Positions 6,251 to 12,809 of a stretch of 15,014 nt of DNA are shown here, piece after piece (within the stretch, counting starts at the first letter, position 1; each line of letters starts with the position of its first letter). A model generated the notes under the pieces. That model was not told where the DNA came from, searched no databases, and saw nothing but the letters and a program-made list of their open reading frames with translations. Source of the stretch: Clostridium sp. CAG:440 (GTDB lineage: Bacteria; Bacillota; Clostridia; TANB77; CAG-508). The translations under genes were made by a program, and so were the position numbers. Location: NCBI GenBank assembly GCA_000437215.1, contig FR898648.1, forward strand, positions 1 to 15,014, given 5' to 3'.

Positions 6251-6505
6251 TTATTCGCCAAGTCCTATATATTCTTGTACAAGTTTTTCAAGTAATTCAT
6301 CTCTTTCAATTGATCTTATTTTATTTCTAGCATCATTATGGCTTGTTATATATGTTGGATCTCCAGATAATATATAACCAACTATTTGGTTTATTGGGTT
6401 GTAACCTTTTTCAACCAAAGCCTCATAAACCTCTTTTAAAATTTCCTTTGTTTTTATATTGTTTTCTCTTTCAACTTTAAAGTTCATAGTTTTGTCAAAT
6501 TCCAT
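6251..6505 (-). CDS. ireB: IreB family regulatory phosphoprotein (DUF965)
   Basis: An 84-residue protein with the very conserved IreB core: EKGYNPINQIVGYILSGDPT (residues 32-51), then HNDARNKIRSIERDELLEKL. In Enterococcus faecalis IreB is phosphorylated on N-terminal threonines by the Ser/Thr kinase IreK and negatively controls cephalosporin resistance and envelope stress responses. Here the N-terminus MEFDKTMNFK carries one candidate threonine (T6). The ATG has a GGAGG site. It overlaps neither neighbour but is one base from ruvX, and follows the GAF/GGDEF-like gene by 18 bases. That link between an envelope-stress regulator and the three unusual upstream genes may be functional. The kinase is not in this window. 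Confidence 0.93.
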   Translation of the reverse strand: MEFDKTMNFKVERENNIKTKEILKEVYEALVEKGYNPINQIVGYILSGDPTYITSHNDARNKIRSIERDELLEKLVQEYIGLGE

Positions 6506-6523
6506 AAGCTTCCTCCTTACTTT

Positions 6524-7657
6524 TTAAATATTGTTTATGTCACTTTCATTTATGTCTGCATTATCAAGATAATTTTCTAATTTCTTTAATACTTCTTCTA
6601 GTCCAGTACCTTTATAATATGTTGAAATTGCAAAATTTAATCTTGGGTATACTTCTTCTTTGTTTTTCTTTTTTGTTTTTTTAGTTTTCTTACCATCTTC
6701 TGGTTCATCTATATCAACTTTTTCTTGCAATGATATTGCTGTTTTTTCTATTTTTTCTTTTATATCATTTAAAAATTCTGCTACCCCATTTAATTCAACT
6801 CCAGAAAATACAATTGCAAATTTTGGTCCCATATATCTTACAAAAATATACTCTTTTGACATGTTTCGGCTAAAGATTTCGCTAACTTTTGTCAATACTT
6901 TATCTCCTAATTTTCTTGAGTTTTGTTCATTTATTTGTGGTAAGTTTGTTATTTTAAACATACATACAGTTGAAATTGTATATTTGTCAATAATTTTCTT
7001 TCCTTCTCCATATAAATATTCTTCAGATTTTAGTCCAGTAAATAAATCTGTTCTAACTATTGCTTCTAATGTTTTTTGATGTACAACTGTTTTTAATACT
7101 GCTACAATGTTTTCTTTAACAACATCTAATATTGTTATATCCACATTGTCAAAATCATGTGGTGTTCCACTTTCTATAATCCAATAGCCAATATATACAT
7201 TATCTATATAAAGTGGAAAAAATATTGCAGATTTTGCCCTTCCAAATTCCATTTGTTGATATGGTAATTTTTCACTTTCTTTATTAACAGTAACATATTT
7301 AGGAGTTGCAGTAGCTATGCTATCTTTAAACATATCAACTTCTTGTAATGCTTTTAAAGAATCCCAGTGTTTTTTGTCAACATTTGATGCTTTTATAATA
7401 TATTGTGCACCATCAAAAACAACAATTGTTGAATATTTTATTTCATATTTTTCTATTAATATATCATTTATTTTTTTTATTTTTTCATCTACTGTTGAAT
7501 ATTCCCCAATTGTGTTCATGAAATCTTGTACAATTGAAAGGTTATTTATTCTTTGATTTATATTATTAAATGCTTGAATTTTTTTATGAATATTAAGATT
7601 GTAAATAATTAAACCTATTACAATCAGTACAAGTATTATTACAACTGCTACTGCCAC
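6524..7657 (-). CDS. Membrane GAF protein with degenerate GGDEF domain
   Basis: A 377-residue protein. Residues 3-20 are a single N-terminal membrane helix with the rest cytoplasmic, then a short coiled linker (24-60). A GAF-like sensory domain covers about 60-190 (STIVVFDG, AKSAIFFPLYIDNVYIGYWI, FDNVDITILDVVKENI). A GGDEF-fold domain covers about 198-365 (TDLFTGL at 203-209, RKLGDKVLTKVSEIF at 248-262). Where active diguanylate cyclases read GGDEF, this has MGPKF (276-280, in VRYMGPKFAIVFSG), so c-di-GMP synthesis is very unlikely. A lysine-rich insertion (322-333) interrupts the domain. The start is GTG at 7657 with GGGGG 8 bases upstream. It lies 17 bases after the CpaE-like gene and 18 before ireB. 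A role as a signal-binding or scaffold protein is inference. Confidence 0.82.
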   Translation of the reverse strand: MAVAVVIILVLIVIGLIIYNLNIHKKIQAFNNINQRINNLSIVQDFMNTIGEYSTVDEKIKKINDILIEKYEIKYSTIVVFDGAQYIIKASNVDKKHWDSLKALQEVDMFKDSIATATPKYVTVNKESEKLPYQQMEFGRAKSAIFFPLYIDNVYIGYWIIESGTPHDFDNVDITILDVVKENIVAVLKTVVHQKTLEAIVRTDLFTGLKSEEYLYGEGKKIIDKYTISTVCMFKITNLPQINEQNSRKLGDKVLTKVSEIFSRNMSKEYIFVRYMGPKFAIVFSGVELNGVAEFLNDIKEKIEKTAISLQEKVDIDEPEDGKKTKKTKKKNKEEVYPRLNFAISTYYKGTGLEEVLKKLENYLDNADINESDINNI

Positions 7658-7674
7658 TATATGTTCCCCCTATT

Positions 7675-10074
7675 TTAATATTTTCGTTTCATTTGATTTA
7701 AAGTGTTATTCATGCTTGCTGAAAATCCATTATTATAAGATTGCACTCCCTGTGGTCTATAAATATTGTTTCCAGCAGGTGTTGGATATACCATGTTATT
7801 AAGTTCTTTTAAATTTGCAATAAAGGCTTTTGAATATCCTTTTATTGATATATCACAATTTATAATACTTTCTAGATATCTAGTATATATTTCTTGTTCA
7901 AATGGAATTGTCATATATTTTACTGTATTTCTATCAAATAATTCTGTCATAAAAGACATTGCTGGATCATTATAAAATGCCATTCCACCTATAATTGTCT
8001 TTTCTGAAATTCCTCTTACTTTTACATATTTATTTAATATTATTTTTATTTTGTTTTGATCTAATATATTTTTTGCTTTTAATTCGCGTAAAAATGCAGT
8101 TAATGGTTGAATTGTAAGAATATCTAATGTTTGTACTAAATATATTTCTTGTGCATTTGAAAAGTAACCAAATGGTGTATCAAAATCACAATCTATTAAA
8201 ACTAAGCTATGATTTCTTACTAATGTTTCTAATATATTTTGAGCATTATTTAATTCTTCTCTTTCTGTTGGTAAAGATGTATAAACTGTTAAATTTCTAT
8301 TTACAGTAATTCCTTTTGCTTGTCCATTTGATAAATTTTGTAATGTATTTGTTGCAATATTTCTTAATTCTTCTTCATTTTTTGTATATATATAATATGA
8401 ATTTTTATTTTTTGTTGTATCCAATATAGCAACATTTATTCCTATTGATGATGCATATTCTGCCAAATTATTTACTATAAATGATGTTCCATTTTTACTT
8501 GTTCCAACAAACGTTACAACTTTTTTATCTGATGTTAAAAGTCTTGCAAGTTCTTGACTTGGTTCAAAATCTTGTCTATTATTTATCCCACTAACATTTG
8601 TTACATCAACATAATTACTATATGAATTGTTGTTTGTCATTGTATTTTGAGTTGTTTGATTATAATTGTTGTAATTATTAGTATAAGCATTATTTTGAGG
8701 TATGCTGGTTGGTTCCTCAAAACCTGGTAATACATCTGTATTTTCTTTTTCTTCTTGTTCAAATCCTGGTAATACATTATTAGGAGTATTATCTTCTATT
8801 CCTGGTAATGGACTTGGAGAGTAATTTGTATTTTTAAATCCTGGTACTATTTCTTCTTTTTCTTCTTCAAATCCAGGTAACACTGTATCTTCCATTTTTT
8901 GAAATCCTGGTAATACTTCATCTTCTACTTTTTCAAATCCTGGTAAAGTATTTGATTGTTCTGTAACATTTTTTCTAGGTCTTCCCCTTCTTTTTGGTGT
9001 TTCATCAGTTTTTATAGTGTTTTCTTGGATTGGTGTTTTTCTAGGTCTTCCTCTTCTTTTTGGTGGTTGTTCTTGAACTATTGGTTCTGGAATGACTGGC
9101 ACGTTTGATGTTTTTGACATTAAGCTTTCTAACATGTCATCTTCATCAGGTTCTATGTTACTCTCTTGTCTGTTATATGTTGGTACTTGCATATTTGAAG
9201 TTTTAACTTCTGGCTGTACTTTTGTTCTTGTTAATTTCTTAACATTATTAGTATTTACAGCAGATGGTATAACAATTGGCTCTGTCATTACAACATTTTT
9301 ATTTTTTGGTTTTAATAATTTTTCACTTGGCCCTAAATCTTCATTTTCTTTTCTTCTTATACTATTTGCTACACTATTATTAAATGACATTATTTGTTGA
9401 TATTTTGGTGATTTTTCCTCTAAAACTGCTCTTACATTTAATGGTAAAAATTTACTTATTATTCTTAATTGTGCATCATTATATTGTGCAACAATATTAT
9501 TAAAACTTGCTACATATTTATCTTCATTTTTTCCAAGTTTTCTATAATGTGCAAGTATATTTTGAATTTCTTGTTCACTAACATCATTTTCATTTTCTGC
9601 TTGATATTTTACCTCGTCAGAATCCATTTTATAATATTCTTTTGCTTCTTTTTTTGAACGTGGTCTATATATTAAATTACAAACTTCTTCTACACTTCTG
9701 TCATTTCCTAAAATAGCATTATAAATTCCTATACCAAATAATTTTACTAACATTTCTTCTGATTTTGTTCTTCTGTCAGAACATATTAGTATAATTGGTA
9801 TGTCGTCTCCTCTCATATTTGAGGCTTCATCACTTATACTATCTAATTTTTCAAATATAAATTTGTCTATTTGATCATATTGTGTATGTGTAAATGCTTC
9901 TAATTCCTCACTAATAACTATTCTGTCATATGTTTTATCTTTTTGTATTTCTTTTAATATTGCATTAAAGTAATAGACATTTTTGTATGATATTATTTCC
10001 TTATAATTCTTTTGATATTTTTTTACTATCGCCTCTGATATCTCTTCATTACTCACAGCAAATAAAACTTTCAT
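7675..10074 (-). CDS. CpaE/MinD-like protein with AT-hooks and VLPGF repeats
   Basis: A 799-residue protein. Residues 1-136 resemble a receiver fold without a confident phospho-acceptor (RIVISEELEAF, IPIILICSD), as in CpaE. Residues 140-500 are mostly low-complexity linker, holding two perfect AT-hook cores KRRGRPRK (339-346, 361-368) and seven PGF/PGI repeats (377-452). Residues 515-765 are a MinD/ParA/CpaE-type ATPase fold: Walker A position GTSKNGTS (524-531) lacks the catalytic and signature lysines, while a Walker B-like LVLIDCDFDTP (624-634) remains, followed by ILTIQPLTAFLRELKAKNIL and INDPAMSF-like elements (YNDPAMSFMTELF). The tail is Asn-rich and ends MKRKY. Its ATG is three bases after the previous gene's stop, whose end supplies the GGAAGGGGG site. 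ATP hydrolysis is doubtful; chromosome tethering is inference. Confidence 0.8.
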   Translation of the reverse strand: MKVLFAVSNEEISEAIVKKYQKNYKEIISYKNVYYFNAILKEIQKDKTYDRIVISEELEAFTHTQYDQIDKFIFEKLDSISDEASNMRGDDIPIILICSDRRTKSEEMLVKLFGIGIYNAILGNDRSVEEVCNLIYRPRSKKEAKEYYKMDSDEVKYQAENENDVSEQEIQNILAHYRKLGKNEDKYVASFNNIVAQYNDAQLRIISKFLPLNVRAVLEEKSPKYQQIMSFNNSVANSIRRKENEDLGPSEKLLKPKNKNVVMTEPIVIPSAVNTNNVKKLTRTKVQPEVKTSNMQVPTYNRQESNIEPDEDDMLESLMSKTSNVPVIPEPIVQEQPPKRRGRPRKTPIQENTIKTDETPKRRGRPRKNVTEQSNTLPGFEKVEDEVLPGFQKMEDTVLPGFEEEKEEIVPGFKNTNYSPSPLPGIEDNTPNNVLPGFEQEEKENTDVLPGFEEPTSIPQNNAYTNNYNNYNQTTQNTMTNNNSYSNYVDVTNVSGINNRQDFEPSQELARLLTSDKKVVTFVGTSKNGTSFIVNNLAEYASSIGINVAILDTTKNKNSYYIYTKNEEELRNIATNTLQNLSNGQAKGITVNRNLTVYTSLPTEREELNNAQNILETLVRNHSLVLIDCDFDTPFGYFSNAQEIYLVQTLDILTIQPLTAFLRELKAKNILDQNKIKIILNKYVKVRGISEKTIIGGMAFYNDPAMSFMTELFDRNTVKYMTIPFEQEIYTRYLESIINCDISIKGYSKAFIANLKELNNMVYPTPAGNNIYRPQGVQSYNNGFSASMNNTLNQMKRKY

Positions 10075-10077
10075 TTG

Positions 10078-10485
10078 TTACCCCCTTCCAAATTTTACAA
10101 ACACCGCAAACGCAAGTGGTAAGATTTGGCATATAATTAATAATGTAACAAAAGTTACAATTAATCCCATTCCTTTTTCTAATGTGTCTAACTTTCTTAT
10201 ACCTATAACATATTTATGAATTGCACCAACCGCAATTCCTAAAAAGCATAGTGGTATACTCCATATTCTTACTAGATTTAATATGTATGCAACTGTACCA
10301 TAAGCGTCAGAGCCATACTTTTGTTTATAATCCTCTAAAGATTTTGCTTCTTTTTCTTTTATTTCTACTAATTGACCTTCTACTCTATTATCTAATACTT
10401 GTTGTACTGCATATATTTTGTTTGTGCATGAAAATATACCAAATATTGTTATTACTAATAGTAGTGTTATTAAAGCTTTTTTCAT
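10078..10485 (-). CDS. VirB2/TrbC-like small secreted membrane protein
   Basis: A 135-residue protein with an N-terminal signal sequence (basic MKK, hydrophobic 4-19, possible signal-peptidase I site after KIYA at 26). A short charged segment follows (31-60), then two strong helices at about 65-92 and 105-130 joined by a basic loop (GIRKLDTLEKGMG). This signal plus two-helix hairpin layout is that of VirB2/TrbC pilin-like proteins of type IV secretion systems; no sequence motif proves it. Cys20 lies in the signal, but IFSC is a poor lipobox. Genes for other secretion components are absent from the window. It is first in the block, after a probable promoter, and its stop overlaps the ribosome binding site of the CpaE-like gene, so the two are translationally coupled. 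Confidence 0.6.
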   Translation of the reverse strand: MKKALITLLLVITIFGIFSCTNKIYAVQQVLDNRVEGQLVEIKEKEAKSLEDYKQKYGSDAYGTVAYILNLVRIWSIPLCFLGIAVGAIHKYVIGIRKLDTLEKGMGLIVTFVTLLIICQILPLAFAVFVKFGRG

Positions 10486-10540
10486 TTTTTGCCCCTTTCT
10501 TTGCTACTTATGTACAAATATGTATTTTTTATACCTATAT

Positions 10541-10569
10541 ATCATACAATAATATTAAAAAAATAGCAA
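10541..10569 (-). promoter_or_regulatory. Probable promoter of the 10485-to-5444 operon
   Basis: On the minus strand TTGCTA (10569-10564) and TATGAT (10546-10541) are separated by exactly 17 bases. The -35 lies inside the downstream arm of the glucosaminidase terminator, so the end of one transcript and the start of the next overlap. The RNA leader would be about 48 bases. Confidence 0.5.
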
Positions 10570-10599
10570 CATTTTTTACAAAAATTGTTGCTATTTTTT
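10558..10599 (-). terminator. Terminator of the glucosaminidase gene
   Basis: Fourteen perfect pairs (AAAAAATAGCAACA / TGTTGCTATTTTTT), extended by inner T/A runs, with a T-run on the minus strand. It follows the stop of the gene at 10631-11845 by about 30 bases. Because the outer arms are A/T, it can also act on the plus strand. Confidence 0.85.
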
Positions 10600-10630
10600 A
10601 GAAGCTTAATTTCAAATTCTTTAGTTTAAA

Positions 10631-11845
10631 TTATAATTTTTCATATAAGTACTTCATATGATTATATACAGCATTTGCCCAATTTTTATCTGTTGCATAT
10701 TTGGTATTTATTCCGCTTAGAGTTGGGCCATTATAATATGTACCAGCAGCCTTTTCATCTCCATATATTTTAGTTCCTTTTGGATTTATGTAATACTTAA
10801 CCAAAACTCTTGCTATTAAATCTATGCTTTCTGAATAATTAGAAAATGTATATGCTCCATTATAAGGATTTGAATCATATGCGCCATATCCAAATAAATT
10901 ATATTTATTCTTAGAAATTTTAGATGTTCCCCATGCGCTTTCATGTATTCCAATAGCAGCAACAAATAAACCATTTATATTATATTGCTTTTCTATATAA
11001 TAAAAATATTGTGCATTATTTTGAAATACCTTATTAGTATCTTTTGAATCTGTTAAAACTTTTTTAAATTGTTCTAAAGATAGTCCACTTGGCTTATTTA
11101 GACTCATATTAAAACTCAAATTTTTTATTAGTTCTTGCTTACTTTTTTGATTATATGTATTTTGCTCATATTCTTCATTTGGATTTTTATAAGTAGTACA
11201 TTCTTTTTTTACCCATCCTGTTGTCCCACCACTAGATATTTTATACCATTGTTCTTTTATTTCTAGTATTTTTAATTCTTCATTATTATTTAATGTTGCA
11301 ATTTTTAAACTTTCACTACTTGGATTTTCTTTTACTTCAAGTCTATCTGAAGTAACATACACATTGTCTCCTACTTTTTCTTTATAATTGCTAGTATAAT
11401 TTGCCCCACCAATTTCAACTATTTTATCTACTGATGCTTTTGTTACTTTACTTGCTATTTGTTCTTCTGAAATTTGCTGTTCATTTTCATATGTCTTTTT
11501 TACTGTTATTTGCTGAATTCCCTCTCTTCCTTCTTGTACAACTTGAATTGTACCTTTAGGTAATTGGGTATTAGTTTTATATTTTGTTATATATTCTAAA
11601 ACTTCTTCTTTAACTTCTATTTCTTCTTTTTTCGAATTACTTGTATTACTTGTTATAATTTCATCTATGTTAATTTCTTTTGCATTGCTAATTTTTACAT
11701 TATCTAAAGAATATGTTTGCTTAGTATCATAGGAATTACTTTTTGCAAATGTAAAGTTATAAATTACAATTATTGATAATAAAATAATAGCAAATATTAT
11801 AAAAAATATTCTTTTGCAAATAATTTTTTTATCTTTAGAATTCAT
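10631..11845 (-). CDS. Membrane-anchored G5-SH3-glucosaminidase (autolysin)
   Basis: A 404-residue cell-wall enzyme with modular layout. An N-terminal membrane helix (12-34) anchors it outside the cell. A G5 domain follows (about 76-148, VKEEVLEYITKYKTNTQLPK... ending VDKIVEIGG), a wall- or sugar-binding module. A bacterial SH3 domain is at 158-217 (VYVTSDRLEVKENPSSES ... WYKISSGGTTGWVKKE). The catalytic mannosyl-glycoprotein endo-beta-N-acetylglucosaminidase family domain is at about 265-404 (LFVAAIGIHESAWGTSKI, NLFGYGAYDSNPYNG, YYNGPTLSGINTKYA). The probable catalytic Glu is E302 in IHESAWG. It should cleave the glycan backbone of peptidoglycan during growth or separation. The ATG is preceded by AGGTGAT. 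It has its own promoter and terminator, so it is monocistronic. Confidence 0.93.
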   Translation of the reverse strand: MNSKDKKIICKRIFFIIFAIILLSIIVIYNFTFAKSNSYDTKQTYSLDNVKISNAKEINIDEIITSNTSNSKKEEIEVKEEVLEYITKYKTNTQLPKGTIQVVQEGREGIQQITVKKTYENEQQISEEQIASKVTKASVDKIVEIGGANYTSNYKEKVGDNVYVTSDRLEVKENPSSESLKIATLNNNEELKILEIKEQWYKISSGGTTGWVKKECTTYKNPNEEYEQNTYNQKSKQELIKNLSFNMSLNKPSGLSLEQFKKVLTDSKDTNKVFQNNAQYFYYIEKQYNINGLFVAAIGIHESAWGTSKISKNKYNLFGYGAYDSNPYNGAYTFSNYSESIDLIARVLVKYYINPKGTKIYGDEKAAGTYYNGPTLSGINTKYATDKNWANAVYNHMKYLYEKL

Positions 11846-11862
11846 TTATATCACCTAGTTTT

Positions 11863-11891
11863 ATTTTAAACTTTGTGTCTAATTTTGTCAA
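11863..11891 (-). promoter_or_regulatory. Sigma-A promoter of the glucosaminidase gene
   Basis: On the minus strand a perfect TTGACA (11891-11886), a 17-base spacer and TAAAAT (11868-11863) lie just before the gene, leaving a leader of about 10 bases that contains only the ribosome binding site. A second possible start, TTTACT with a 16-base spacer to TATAAT, lies further upstream near 11923. Confidence 0.75.
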
Positions 11892-11946
11892 TTTAAAAAT
11901 ATGGAAAATTTAATATTATAGCCTTAAATAATTGTAAGTAAATTAC

Positions 11947-11975
11947 TTGATTTTATTGTTAATTTGTAATATAGT
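11947..11975 (+). promoter_or_regulatory. Promoter for the plus-strand pair
   Basis: TTGATT (11947-11952), a 17-base spacer and TATAGT (11970-11975) precede the gene at 12000, which has AAAGGAGG directly before its ATG. The promoter is divergent from the glucosaminidase promoter, with about 55 bases between the two elements. Confidence 0.65.
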
Positions 11976-11999
11976 ATAACAAATCACAAAGGAGGAAAC

Positions 12000-12797
12000 A
12001 TGATAAAGAAAAAAAGTTTAATAATATGTATTTTTGTATCTTTATTTATTATACTAGCTATACTTTTATATAATCTTTTTAACATGTTTTATAAAAAAAC
12101 GGTATTTGAAAATGACGTCTTAGCTTTTTGGAATAAAAATCAAAAAACAATATTTTCAATAAATAAATGTGTGTTTTTTACAAGTTGTAATGCCAAAAAT
12201 AAGACAAGCTCAAATACCAACTTTACTATAGAAAATTTATATCAATATACAGATATAGCATTATTTATAAACAATAATAGTGAAGAAAATAATTTAGAAA
12301 ATACATTAAAAAGCGTAAAACTTACAAATTTAAAATATACAAAAGAGCCATCTATTGGCTCACCTAAAATATATTATAAAAACATAAATTCATTTGCTAA
12401 AAATGAGTTACTTACAGAAAACAAATTTGAAAATGAATTAAATTTTGAAATAACATCTGATGATACTAACAACCTAAGTAGTCCTACATTATACAATAAT
12501 TGTGCAAATCCAATTGTTTTAAGTTACATTAATGAAAACATAAAAACAGATTACACAATAACAGATACCTCAAATCCAATAACTTATGATGGTTCCCTAC
12601 TTAAAAAATGCGGAATTTTACTAAATAATTTAGATTCTTCATTTTCATTTGATATATACATAACAAATAATTTAGACCAAGAATTTAAATGTACAATATT
12701 TATTAATATACCAACCAAATTGGATGATAAATCATTATATGATGGTACAATTACGTTAAAACAAAATACAAATTATATTTTTTATAGATACAAATAG
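12000..12797 (+). CDS. Membrane-anchored extracellular protein, unknown function
   Basis: A 265-residue protein with one N-terminal membrane helix (about 6-29, after basic MIKKK) and no cleavage motif, so it is probably a signal anchor. The rest (30-265) is predicted outside the cell: it is Asn/Thr/Ser-rich, with strand-forming patches such as FEITSDDTNNLSSPTLYN and SFSFDIYITNNLDQEF. Only a few Cys residues occur (C48, C54 and others), and the motif CVFFTSC (48-54) might form a disulfide. No recognised domain. It starts after AAAGGAGG and lies 12 bases before the acyl-CoA synthetase-like gene, so the two form an operon. The Asn/Lys-rich composition follows the local AT bias and does not prove transfer. 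Its role is unknown. Confidence 0.75.
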   Translation: MIKKKSLIICIFVSLFIILAILLYNLFNMFYKKTVFENDVLAFWNKNQKTIFSINKCVFFTSCNAKNKTSSNTNFTIENLYQYTDIALFINNNSEENNLENTLKSVKLTNLKYTKEPSIGSPKIYYKNINSFAKNELLTENKFENELNFEITSDDTNNLSSPTLYNNCANPIVLSYINENIKTDYTITDTSNPITYDGSLLKKCGILLNNLDSSFSFDIYITNNLDQEFKCTIFINIPTKLDDKSLYDGTITLKQNTNYIFYRYK

Positions 12798-12809
12798 GAG
12801 GATTAATAA

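Noticed and set aside
6247..6261. TTG start for ruvX giving four extra residues (MANN).
   Set aside because: The possible site AGGA lies only about two to three bases before the TTG, and the family N-terminus begins at the ATG at 6249.
8716..8946. Possible CRISPR-like or DNA repeat array.
   Set aside because: The repetition is at the protein level (LPGF motifs in the reading frame), with variable spacing and no conserved DNA repeat of CRISPR type.
10078..10485. Lipoprotein assignment for the pilin-like protein because of Cys20.
   Set aside because: The residues before it (GIFSC) do not fit a lipobox well, and a better signal-peptidase I site (KIYA) follows.
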